From NCBI GenBank assembly GCA_025455285.1, contig JALOMU010000163.1:1-5271 (forward strand): a stretch of DNA of 5,271 nt, read 5' to 3'. Of the stretch, positions 1-5,271 are shown piece after piece (position 1 is the first letter of the stretch; each line of letters starts with the position of its first letter). The position numbers were made by a program, and so were the translations under genes. The notes under the pieces were generated by a model. It was not told the DNA's origin. It made no database searches and saw nothing but the letters and a program-made list of their open reading frames with translations. Source of the DNA: Flavihumibacter sp. (GTDB taxonomy: Bacteria; Bacteroidota; Bacteroidia; Chitinophagales; Chitinophagaceae).

Positions 1-688
1 GCCATGAAAACCGGCCAACCACATGCACCTGGCGATTCTGATCTGGCCGATTGGCCGATTGTCCGTTAAACACTCCAAAACCCGCAACACCATAATCCCC
101 TGAACCTTTGAGCCCGTCTTCCGTAAGGCGGTTTAGTAGCTCGCGTTTTTCTGCAGGAGCCCAATATAAAAAAGCCCCAAGATCACGTTCATTTACAAAA
201 GAAGAGTTGATGCCATCGCTACGATCCAGGGGTAAGCGGTTGGAGCTGCTCTGCATACCTTCGAATCCATAGGGAATTTTACTTTGTCCAACCCGAATGC
301 GCCAGGTCTTTTTTGCATCAAAAGCAAGATCAAAATAGGCATCGCGAACCTGTCCATAATTAAGTCCGCCACCGGCAGAGGAGGCAAAATCCGGTTGTAT
401 ATATATAGATACCCGATCAGAAATATTACCCTGGATAATCACCCGAACCCGGCGCAGAAAAAATCCTCCATTTCCTCCCCAGCTACGATCACATTGCTCA
501 CATTGGAGATTGGGATTGGTTTCCAGCAGGCGATTGTACCGGGTTTGTACATAGCCCCGGATTGTGAAGGTTTCAAACCACTTCCTCTTGGTAACGGATA
601 CTGTAGTCACCGAATCCTGGCCCGACACATTAAGAAAAACAGTCAACCCAAACAGAATCAAGCCAAAAAGACGGTAAAACAAAGGCAT
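1..688 (-). CDS. Phosphate-selective porin O/P-type outer-membrane protein (3' end outside window)
   Basis: Reading the minus strand from the ATG at 688-686 gives 229 codons without a stop, running off the window at position 1. Residues 1-23 form a signal peptide (Met, few charges, then a Leu/Phe/Gly-rich core ending V-S-G), with cleavage likely before Q24. The mature part looks like a 16-strand porin of the OprO/OprP family (Pfam Porin_O_P): alternating strands such as F41-TIRGYVQTRYN, the arginine-rich G75-FFLRRVRVIIQG with a Y96-IQPDFA strand after it, the strand pair around W130-R-I-R-V-G-Q-S-K-I-P-Y-G-F-E, and G-V-F-N-G-Q followed by a HVVGRFSW strand near the window edge. Family members are usually about 370-450 residues, so roughly half is present. 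It would sit in the outer membrane and pass anions. A phosphate role is inferred mainly from the divergent DUF47-PiT pair; many Bacteroidota porins of this family have no proven substrate. An unusual C63-x-x-C66 pair lies in an early loop. The start has no Shine-Dalgarno motif, as is normal in this phylum. Confidence 0.85.
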   Translation of the reverse strand, partial: MPLFYRLFGLILFGLTVFLNVSGQDSVTTVSVTKRKWFETFTIRGYVQTRYNRLLETNPNLQCEQCDRSWGGNGGFFLRRVRVIIQGNISDRVSIYIQPDFASSAGGGLNYGQVRDAYFDLAFDAKKTWRIRVGQSKIPYGFEGMQSSSNRLPLDRSDGINSSFVNERDLGAFLYWAPAEKRELLNRLTEDGLKGSGDYGVAGFGVFNGQSANRPDQNRQVHVVGRFSW

Positions 689-707
689 TTACTGGAGTTG
701 ATTTAGT

Positions 708-786
708 GTTACCAAATTATTAACGGCGGCAAAGGTACCCGCCAAATACAGGCGGGACGGGCAGGCAATGTTAAGAAATTATTACC
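708..786. repeat. Pair of 17-bp near-identical direct repeats (708-724 and 770-786)
   Basis: GTTACCAAATTATTAAC at 708-724 and GTTAAGAAATTATTACC at 770-786 match at 14 of 17 positions, sharing GTTA and the 9-bp block AAATTATTA. They are 62 bp apart start to start (about six helical turns) and flank the GC-rich hairpin. The first copy contains the candidate -7 element of the porin promoter on the minus strand. They could be paired regulator sites, but AT-rich sequence of this kind can recur by chance, so the functional reading is tentative. Confidence 0.45.
738..756. repeat. GC-rich inverted repeat (6-bp stem, 7-nt loop)
   Basis: CCCGCC (738-743) and GGCGGG (751-756) pair perfectly around the loop AAATACA. 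The left arm can instead pair with GGCGG at 725-729 (5-bp stem, 9-nt loop), so two mutually exclusive hairpins are possible. The block from 725 to 766 is markedly more GC-rich than the AT-rich sequence on both sides. No T-tract follows on either strand, so it is not an intrinsic terminator. It could be a dispersed intergenic palindrome or a protein site. Confidence 0.5.
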
Positions 787-808
787 AAAGCCCCCGGCAT
801 CCCTCCAC

Positions 809-837
809 AGACCAAAGCGGTCTATTTTTGCGCAAAA
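809..837. promoter_or_regulatory. Two adjacent dyads just upstream of DUF47 start, operator-like
   Basis: AGACC-AAAGC-GGTCT (809-823) is a perfect 5-bp inverted repeat with a 5-nt spacer. Two bases later TTTTGCGCAAAA (826-837) is a perfect 12-bp palindrome ending 7 nt before the ATG at 845. The palindrome overlaps the candidate -7 element TATTTTTG (823-830), where a bound repressor would block transcription. No T-run follows the first dyad in the geometry of a terminator. A regulator-binding role is inferred from position and symmetry; no specific regulator family can be named. Confidence 0.4.
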
Positions 838-844
838 TTTAGTT

Positions 845-1492
845 ATGGCACTGTCCTCGATCCTGAAACTGTTCACTCCCAAGGATAAAGTCTTTTATTC
901 CCTATTCGAAGAAGTAGCTAACACTGTAGCCAAAATGGGCGCCCTGATGAAAGATGTGGTAAGTGAATCGGACTTCGATAAAAGAGCAGGACTGATTTCA
1001 AAAATGGAGGACCTGGAACATGTTAATGATGATCTGACCCATAAAATCTTTACTGAACTCGGAAGAAACTTTATCACCCCCTTCGATCGTGAAGATATTC
1101 ATTACCTGGCGACAGCGCTGGACGATATCTGCGATTACATTTTTGCTTCAGCAAAAAAAATAAACTTTTATAAAGTGAATCCAAATGATCCCGGCATCCA
1201 GAAAATGGCGGATCTGATTGAGCAAGGAGCAGAGCATATCAAAAACGCGGTAATCGAACTGCGGAACATGAAAAACATGCGCCAGATCACCGATGCACTG
1301 GTAAAAGTGAACAGCATAGAAAACCAGGCAGACGATATTTTTGATTTAAGTATTGATCGTCTTTTTGAAACCGAACCAGACGCGAAAGAAGTAATTAAAA
1401 AAAGAGAAATCTACCAGGTAATGGAAATCGTTACCGACAAATGCGAAGATGCTGCCAATGTGATTGAGAGTATCATAATTAAATACGCCTAA
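845..1492 (+). CDS. DUF47 family (PhoU-like) phosphate transport accessory protein
   Basis: This 215-residue, mostly helical, soluble protein matches the DUF47/PhoU_div family (Pfam PF01865), usually about 205-220 residues, so it is full length. The N-terminus MALSSILKLFTPKDKVFY is typical of the family. Four acidic helix motifs of the PhoU type, (E/D)xxxD, are visible: E58-HVN-D62, D93-DIC-D97, E159-NQA-D163 and E194-IVT-D198, plus the TPFDREDI segment (78-85). In PhoU proteins such motifs bind metal clusters; the same is inferred here. Family members are encoded beside PiT transporters and are thought to regulate or assist them on the cytoplasmic side. The PiT gene follows after 97 bp without a terminator, so the two are probably co-transcribed. 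No in-frame ATG lies upstream of 845, and the start region is A/T-rich without a Shine-Dalgarno motif. Confidence 0.93.
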   Translation: MALSSILKLFTPKDKVFYSLFEEVANTVAKMGALMKDVVSESDFDKRAGLISKMEDLEHVNDDLTHKIFTELGRNFITPFDREDIHYLATALDDICDYIFASAKKINFYKVNPNDPGIQKMADLIEQGAEHIKNAVIELRNMKNMRQITDALVKVNSIENQADDIFDLSIDRLFETEPDAKEVIKKREIYQVMEIVTDKCEDAANVIESIIIKYA

Positions 1493-1497
1493 GATAA

Positions 1498-1588
1498 GTG
1501 AGATGTGAGACGTGAGACGTGAGACTTCACACTTCTTACTTCCCAATTCATACTTCATAATTCATACTTCATAACTCATACTTCCGTC
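1498..1588. repeat. Thirteen in-phase heptanucleotide units filling the DUF47-PiT spacer
   Basis: The spacer divides into thirteen consecutive 7-bp units in one phase: GTGAGAT, three GTGAGAC, TTCACAC, TTCTTAC, TTCCCAA, then TTCATAC and TTCATAA twice in alternation, CTCATAC and TTCCGTC, ending 1 bp before the PiT ATG. The first four units form one block. The later units share TTC at positions 1-3 and mostly A-rich ends. Within it, the 14-bp unit at 1547-1560 is repeated perfectly at 1561-1574. This resembles the short tandem heptad repeats known from intergenic DNA of cyanobacteria and Bacteroidota. The only stem seen, GTGA/TCAC at 1519-1530, is 4 bp and has no T-tract, so it does not terminate transcription. 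Function is unknown. Confidence 0.85.
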
Positions 1589-1589
1589 C

Positions 1590-2651
1590 ATGACTTTCCT
1601 GGTAATCATCATTGTGTTAGCCCTGATATTTGATTATATCAATGGCTTCCATGATGCTGCTAACTCAATAGCGACCATTGTATCAACTAAAGTACTGACG
1701 CCTTTCCAGGCAGTTTTATGGGCAGCTGTGTTCAACTTTGCCGCATTTTTTATTTCCAAATACCTGATTGGAGAATTTAAAATTGGCAATACCATCGCAA
1801 AATCTGTGCATGAGAACTTCATCACGTTGGAAGTGATCTTTGCCGGACTGATTGCAGCCATTACCTGGAACCTGTTAACCTGGTGGTTTGGTATTCCTTC
1901 CAGTTCTTCACATACTTTATTGGGTGGATTTATGGGAGCAGCTGTTGCTCATGCAGGCGGAATGGTAAAAAATAGTGAAGATGTGATCAACTATGCAAAA
2001 GTGCTGCCTACTTTTCTGTTTATCTTTCTTGCTCCGGTAATTGGAATGATAATAGCCTACATTATTACCGTAATCATATTGAATATTTGCCGAAAAGCGG
2101 TACCGTATAAAGCTGAAAAATGGTTCCGTCGATTGCAGCTTGTATCGTCTGCTCTGTTCAGCCTGGGACATGGTGGAAACGATGCCCAAAAAGTAATGGG
2201 TATTATTGGAGCAGCGGTAATCTTCTTTGAAGTTCAAAACGGAAATACTGCCTATACCACACTGGATTCAGCACACCGTTTTTCCCATTTTGTGGAAGAT
2301 TATTGGTGGGTGCCGGTTGCAAGTTTTACGGCCATCGCATTAGGAACTCTTAGCGGAGGCTGGAAGATCGTCAAAACGATGGGTACTCGTATAACCAAAG
2401 TTACTCCACTGGAAGGAGTAAGTGCGGAAACTGCAGGGGCCGCAACACTTTATCTGACTGAAGCATTGGGGATTCCCGTGAGCACCACTCATACTATAAC
2501 CGGTGCCATCATCGGCGTAGGTGCTACCAAACGTTTATCAGCCGTTCGGTGGGGCGTTACCATTAACCTGCTTTGGGCATGGATCCTCACTATTCCGGTG
2601 TCGGCCATCATTGCAGCCATAGTATATTTTATTATCAAGGCAATATTCTAA
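1590..2651 (+). CDS. pit: PiT-family inorganic phosphate transporter
   Basis: The 353-residue product is a polytopic inner-membrane protein with about ten hydrophobic segments, of the PiT family (Pfam PHO4), which imports phosphate or metal-phosphate complexes with a cation. The internal inverted duplication is clear. The first signature is D15-YINGFHDAANSIATIVSTK (G19, D22, N25) and the second is L192-GHGGNDAQKVMG (N197, D198). The matching half-repeat motifs are G101-IPSSSSHT and G294-IPVSTTHT, both followed by Gly/Ala-rich helices. The length fits the short bacterial form; E. coli PitA, about 500 residues, has a larger central insert. ATG 1590 is the first start after an in-frame TAA at 1572-1574. 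It lies one base after the heptad tract and has no Shine-Dalgarno motif. A DUF47 partner upstream and a strong terminator downstream define the end of this transcription unit. The coupling ion cannot be read from the sequence. Confidence 0.95.
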   Translation: MTFLVIIIVLALIFDYINGFHDAANSIATIVSTKVLTPFQAVLWAAVFNFAAFFISKYLIGEFKIGNTIAKSVHENFITLEVIFAGLIAAITWNLLTWWFGIPSSSSHTLLGGFMGAAVAHAGGMVKNSEDVINYAKVLPTFLFIFLAPVIGMIIAYIITVIILNICRKAVPYKAEKWFRRLQLVSSALFSLGHGGNDAQKVMGIIGAAVIFFEVQNGNTAYTTLDSAHRFSHFVEDYWWVPVASFTAIALGTLSGGWKIVKTMGTRITKVTPLEGVSAETAGAATLYLTEALGIPVSTTHTITGAIIGVGATKRLSAVRWGVTINLLWAWILTIPVSAIIAAIVYFIIKAIF

Positions 2652-2669
2652 GTAATTATTTAGCCAGTG

Positions 2670-2697
2670 AAAGGGGTGTCAGTTGGCACCCCTTTTT
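2670..2697 (+). terminator. Rho-independent terminator after PiT
   Basis: AAAGGGGTG (2670-2678) pairs perfectly with CACCCCTTT (2687-2695) around an 8-nt loop, and the arm runs into a T-tract at 2693-2697. It begins 18 bp after the PiT stop. It separates the phosphate block from the sugar-nucleotide genes. The mirror-image strand lacks a long T-run, so it mainly stops plus-strand transcripts. Confidence 0.9.
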
Positions 2698-2747
2698 CAT
2701 GCACACATAGAGAATTTGGCTTATATTGCCGACTATTTTAAGTTACT
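2698..2747 (+). promoter_or_regulatory. Probable promoter region of rfbA-galE-transketolase
   Basis: Because a terminator ends at 2697, the downstream genes need a promoter within these 50 bp. A TTTG at 2715-2718 could be the -33 element. TATTTTAA at 2734-2741 is a partial match to the -7 consensus TAnnTTTG, but the 15-bp gap is shorter than usual and the leader would be nearly absent. TATATTG at 2723-2729 is another imperfect candidate. The region is supported by context more than by sequence. Confidence 0.35.
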
Positions 2748-3614
2748 ATGAAAGGAATTATTCTTGCCGGTGGTTCAGGCACCCGGCTGCATCCAATTAC
2801 CTATGCCATCAGCAAACAAATCATGCCGGTTTATGACAAGCCTATGATTTATTACCCGCTTTCTACGCTGATGCTGGCCGGAATCAGGGAAATATTGATC
2901 ATTTCAACACCGCATGATTTACCACTTTTCAAAAAACTACTGGGCAATGGAAATGAATTGGGACTAGATATCAGTTATGCGGAACAACCCACCCCCAATG
3001 GACTGGCACAGGCCTTTGTAATAGGGGCTCCATTTATTGGAAAAGATAAAGTTGCACTGGTGCTTGGTGATAATATTTTTTATGGTGCAGGTCTTGGAAC
3101 ACAATTGGCACATAATACCAACCCTGATGGTGGAATAGTATATGCCTATAGGGTAAGCGATCCTGAACGGTATGGTGTGGTAGAATTTGATAAAAACAAC
3201 CAGGTGATTTCCATTGAAGAAAAACCTGTCCAGCCAAAAAGTAATTACGCCGTACCTGGATTGTATTTTTATGATAATGCCGTAATTGAAATTGCCGCCA
3301 ACCTGCAACCAAGTCCGAGGGGAGAATACGAAATAACGGATGTAAACAAAGAGTACCTGAAAAGAGGCAAGCTCAAAGTTTCCATCATGGATCGGGGTAC
3401 GGCATGGCTGGATACCGGAACTTTTGATTCGTTAATGCAGGCTGCACAATTTGTACAGGTAATTGAACAAAGACAGGGTATTAAAGTTGCCTGTATTGAA
3501 GAGATCGCCTGGAGAAAAGGCTTTATTAACAATGAACAACTTGAAAAAATTGCACAACCTTTAATAAAGAGCGGGTATGGACAATACCTGATTACCGTTC
3601 TTAAAGAAGGCTGA
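2748..3614 (+). CDS. rfbA: Glucose-1-phosphate thymidylyltransferase (RmlA/RfbA)
   Basis: This cytoplasmic enzyme joins dTTP and glucose-1-phosphate to give dTDP-glucose and pyrophosphate, the first step towards dTDP-rhamnose and other dTDP-sugars. The 288 residues match the usual 285-295. The nucleotidyltransferase signature G8-GSGTRLHP is followed by S22[15 protein letters not shown], the base/sugar-binding E-Q-P-x-P-x-G-L-A-Q-A-F stretch, L106-GDNIFYG with the metal-binding D108, G-E-Y-E-I-T-D-V-N, and R216[13 protein letters not shown] with the second metal-binding D222. The exact motif set separates it from the GalU and GlmU families. The start is fixed by an in-frame TAA at 2739-2741, shortly upstream of the ATG. 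galE follows after 35 bp. The other dTDP-rhamnose genes (rfbB, rfbC, rfbD) are not in the window, so the final sugar cannot be told from this locus. Confidence 0.95.
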   Translation: MKGIILAGGSGTRLHPITYAISKQIMPVYDKPMIYYPLSTLMLAGIREILIISTPHDLPLFKKLLGNGNELGLDISYAEQPTPNGLAQAFVIGAPFIGKDKVALVLGDNIFYGAGLGTQLAHNTNPDGGIVYAYRVSDPERYGVVEFDKNNQVISIEEKPVQPKSNYAVPGLYFYDNAVIEIAANLQPSPRGEYEITDVNKEYLKRGKLKVSIMDRGTAWLDTGTFDSLMQAAQFVQVIEQRQGIKVACIEEIAWRKGFINNEQLEKIAQPLIKSGYGQYLITVLKEG

Positions 3615-3617
3615 TAG

Positions 3618-3631
3618 TATATCATATATCA
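3618..3631. repeat. Two perfect TATATCA heptads in the rfbA-galE spacer
   Basis: TATATCA occurs twice in direct succession between rfbA and galE. It shares the 7-bp period of the longer array before PiT, though not its sequence. With only two units it may be chance in AT-rich spacer DNA. No hairpin with a T-tract is present, so read-through into galE is expected. Confidence 0.4.
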
Positions 3632-3649
3632 TAAACCTAAAATGATCCC

Positions 3650-4705
3650 ATGAGCAAGATTCTGGTTACCGGTGGATGCGGTTATATCGGTTCACATACT
3701 GTGGTTGACCTGGTTGAAAACGGATTTGAAGTTATTTCGGTTGATAACAACTCTCGTTCTACGCCACGTATCCTTGAGGGAGTAGAAAAAATCACCGGAA
3801 AAAAAATCAAAAATTACAAAGTGGACCTCTGCAATTTCGATGACACCTATGCCATCTTCGCAGAGAACAGCGATATCACCGGCATCATACATTTTGCAGC
3901 CTTCAAAGCAGTTGGTGAATCCGTGGAGCAGCCCCTACTCTATTTTGAGAACAACCTGGTTAGCCTGCTGAACCTACTGAAATGTGTGCAGGAATTCAAA
4001 GTTCCCTATTTCGTATTTTCTTCTTCCTGCACGGTTTATGGCAACCCTGATGAAATTCCCGTTACAGAAAGCACACCACCTAAACCAGCTGAATCTCCCT
4101 ATGGTTATACCAAACAGATGGGAGAACAAATTATCAGTGAGTTTGCAAAAGTGAATGCAACCCAATGTATCCTGCTTCGTTATTTTAATCCGGTAGGTGC
4201 GCATCCCAGTATTCAGATTGGAGAATTACCAATTGGGCGGCCAGCCAACCTGGTTCCAGCCATCACCCAAACAGCCATTGGGAAAATACCGCAACTAACT
4301 GTTTTTGGAAACGATTACGATACAAGAGACGGATCCTGCCTTCGTGATTTCATTCACGTATCGGATATCGCCCATGCACATACGCTTTCCTTGCAGTACC
4401 TGATGAGAGGCAAAGGAAAAAAATCCTGCGAGGTATTTAATCTTGGTACAGGAAATGGTGTTACGGTGTTGGAAGCGATTCGTGCTTTCGAAAAAGTAAG
4501 TGGACAGGCACTGAATTATATGATTGGTCCCCGCCGGCCTGGTGATGTAATTGCGATCTATGCTAATAATGAACATGCGGTAAATGAACTGGAATGGGAA
4601 CTTAAATATAATCTGGAAGACATGATGGATACCGCCTGGAGGTGGGAGAAAAAGCTCCAGGAAGACGAGAACCTGTTCCAGCTACAACAGGCCAATTTGA
4701 ATTAA
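3650..4705 (+). CDS. galE: UDP-glucose 4-epimerase
   Basis: The 351-residue product is an extended SDR-family epimerase interconverting UDP-glucose and UDP-galactose in the cytoplasm with tightly bound NAD. The NAD-binding G8-GCGYIGSH follows beta-1 at the N-terminus; D32-NN ends beta-2. The catalytic set is S126 (in SSSCTVYG), Y151 and K155 (S-P-Y-G-Y-T-K). Substrate-binding landmarks are RYFNPVGAHPS, the A-N-L-V-P segment, F-G-N-D-Y-D-T-x-D-G and G293-PRRPGD. It is slightly longer than E. coli GalE (338) because of extra residues near the end and small loops. At the position I align with E. coli Tyr299 it has Ile303; a smaller residue there is known to relax GalE towards N-acetylated UDP-sugars, so UDP-GlcNAc use is possible but unproven. 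In-frame TAA at 3638-3640 fixes ATG 3650. The gene lies 35 bp after rfbA and 27 bp before a transketolase subunit, consistent with one transcript. Confidence 0.95.
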   Translation: MSKILVTGGCGYIGSHTVVDLVENGFEVISVDNNSRSTPRILEGVEKITGKKIKNYKVDLCNFDDTYAIFAENSDITGIIHFAAFKAVGESVEQPLLYFENNLVSLLNLLKCVQEFKVPYFVFSSSCTVYGNPDEIPVTESTPPKPAESPYGYTKQMGEQIISEFAKVNATQCILLRYFNPVGAHPSIQIGELPIGRPANLVPAITQTAIGKIPQLTVFGNDYDTRDGSCLRDFIHVSDIAHAHTLSLQYLMRGKGKKSCEVFNLGTGNGVTVLEAIRAFEKVSGQALNYMIGPRRPGDVIAIYANNEHAVNELEWELKYNLEDMMDTAWRWEKKLQEDENLFQLQQANLN

Positions 4706-4732
4706 GTATCTTAGTAAAACAATTGTCAGATT

Positions 4733-5271
4733 ATGTTGAAGGATATTCAGGTAACCGGGAAAAAGGACACCCGAAGCGGCTTTGGTGATGGCATTACGGA
4801 ACTCGGAAGAACGAATCCAAATGTGGTAGCCCTTACCGCCGACCTTGCTGGCTCACTGAAACTGGGAACCTTTATTAAAGAAAATCCCGAAAGATTTATC
4901 CAATGTGGTATTGCGGAAGCTAATATGATTGGTATAGCAGCTGGCTTAACAATCGGCGGCAAGATTCCCTACACCACCACCTTTGCCAACTTTTCTACCG
5001 GCCGGGTCTACGACCAGATACGGCAATCTGTGGCATATTCCGGCAAGAATGTAAAGATCTGCGCCTCCCATGCCGGCCTTACCCTTGGCGAAGATGGTGC
5101 TACCCATCAGATACTGGAAGATATCGGTATGATGAAAATGCTTCCGGGTATGACGGTGATTGTCCCCTGCGATTATGAGCAAACACGTCAGGCCACCCTG
5201 GCTATTGCGGCATATGAAGGACCTGTATACCTGCGGTTTGGTCGCCCGGTTTGGCCCATTTTCACCGAAGG
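4733..5271 (+). CDS. Transketolase C-terminal subunit (3' end outside window)
   Basis: The frame from ATG 4733 gives 179 codons to the window end. It corresponds to the pyrimidine-binding and C-terminal half of transketolase, as found in organisms where the enzyme is split into two genes; such subunits are usually about 310-320 residues. Landmarks are K10[16 protein letters not shown]33-LTADLAGS, G59[13 protein letters not shown] with E62 as the cofactor-activating glutamate, F84[15 protein letters not shown], and S112[14 protein letters not shown] with H125 matching the active-site histidine of the GPTHQ motif. It needs the N-terminal thiamine-diphosphate-binding subunit to transfer two-carbon ketol units in the pentose phosphate pathway. 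An in-frame TAA at 4715-4717 rules out fusion to an upstream N-half, and the 27-bp gap after galE leaves no room for it. A 1-deoxyxylulose-5-phosphate synthase half is less likely, given the residue pattern. Confidence 0.93.
   Translation, partial: MLKDIQVTGKKDTRSGFGDGITELGRTNPNVVALTADLAGSLKLGTFIKENPERFIQCGIAEANMIGIAAGLTIGGKIPYTTTFANFSTGRVYDQIRQSVAYSGKNVKICASHAGLTLGEDGATHQILEDIGMMKMLPGMTVIVPCDYEQTRQATLAIAAYEGPVYLRFGRPVWPIFTE

Larger units (their letters stand above)
689..844. promoter_or_regulatory. Divergent intergenic region with promoter-like and dyad elements
   Basis: This 156-bp gap separates the minus-strand porin from plus-strand DUF47 and must hold both promoters. For the porin, the minus strand has ATAATTTG (713-720), close to the Bacteroidota -7 consensus TAnnTTTG, and a TTTG (743-746) 22 bp upstream of it; this would give a leader of about 18 nt. 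For DUF47, TATTTTTG at 823-830 fits TAnnTTTG exactly, but no TTTG lies at the expected distance upstream and the leader would be only 8-10 nt, so this call is weaker. Neither start has a Shine-Dalgarno sequence. The gap also contains a GC-rich hairpin, a pair of 17-bp repeats and two adjacent dyads, listed separately. Promoter assignments are inference from consensus only. Confidence 0.5.

Noticed and set aside
45..60. Tandem 8-bp duplication GGCCGATT GGCCGATT inside the porin
   Set aside because: Eight bases would shift the frame if newly inserted, but porin-like residues continue in the same frame on both sides, so it is probably a chance repeat.
284..706. Open plus-strand frame of 140 codons opposite the porin
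   Set aside because: It lies antisense to a continuous minus-strand frame with a signal peptide and clear porin strands. Its own product has no recognisable domain and a composition typical of a shadow frame.
1519..1530. Hairpin GTGA-GACT-TCAC after DUF47 as a terminator
   Set aside because: The stem is only 4 bp and no T-tract follows; it is a by-product of two heptad unit types meeting.
1498..1588. Heptad tract as a CRISPR array
   Set aside because: The units are 7 bp and contiguous, with no spacers and no cas genes nearby.
1917..2237. Antisense open frame of 106 codons inside the PiT gene
   Set aside because: The plus-strand PiT frame has both family signatures through this stretch; the antisense product shows no domain and no start context.
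3269..3625. Antisense open frame of 118 codons over the rfbA 3' end
   Set aside because: Shadow of rfbA; the plus-strand frame carries the catalytic motif R216-GTAWLDTG here and the antisense product resembles nothing known.
3642..3653. Mini-frame ATG ATC CCA TGA overlapping the galE start
   Set aside because: A three-codon frame whose TGA overlaps the galE ATG could be a coupling leader, but such short frames arise often by chance and no ribosome site precedes it.

Overview
The window looks like an ordinary chromosomal stretch from a member of the Bacteroidota, probably close to the Chitinophagaceae or a related sphingobacterial-type lineage. This is inferred from the protein sequences, the A-rich start regions without Shine-Dalgarno motifs, a split (two-subunit) transketolase, a short-form PiT transporter paired with a DUF47 protein, and heptad-type intergenic repeats. 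No phylogenetic search was possible, so the family-level placement is tentative.

Layout. Positions 1-688 (minus strand) hold the N-terminal 229 codons of an outer-membrane porin of the phosphate-selective OprO/OprP type, with a signal peptide; its 3' end lies outside the window. A divergent intergenic region (689-844) is rich in dyads and repeats. On the plus strand follow a DUF47/PhoU-like accessory protein (845-1492), a 91-bp tract of thirteen in-phase 7-bp units (1498-1588), and a PiT-family inorganic phosphate transporter (1590-2651) closed by a strong intrinsic terminator (2670-2697). A second plus-strand group comprises glucose-1-phosphate thymidylyltransferase rfbA (2748-3614), UDP-glucose 4-epimerase galE (3650-4705) and the start of a transketolase C-terminal subunit (4733 to the window end), with spacers of 35 and 27 bp and no terminator between them.

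How the genes work together. The first block reads as a phosphate-acquisition module: outer-membrane channel (divergent), PhoU-like cytoplasmic partner, and inner-membrane phosphate symporter. The second block supplies activated sugars (dTDP-glucose, UDP-galactose) for surface polysaccharide, and ends with half of a pentose-phosphate enzyme whose N-terminal partner is not upstream and must be sought beyond the window.

Nothing here amounts to a clearly new biological system. The parts that ordinary annotation would miss are the porin (no stop codon in the window, so easily overlooked), the heptad array that fills the DUF47-PiT spacer, and the cluster of dyads and repeats between the divergent phosphate genes.
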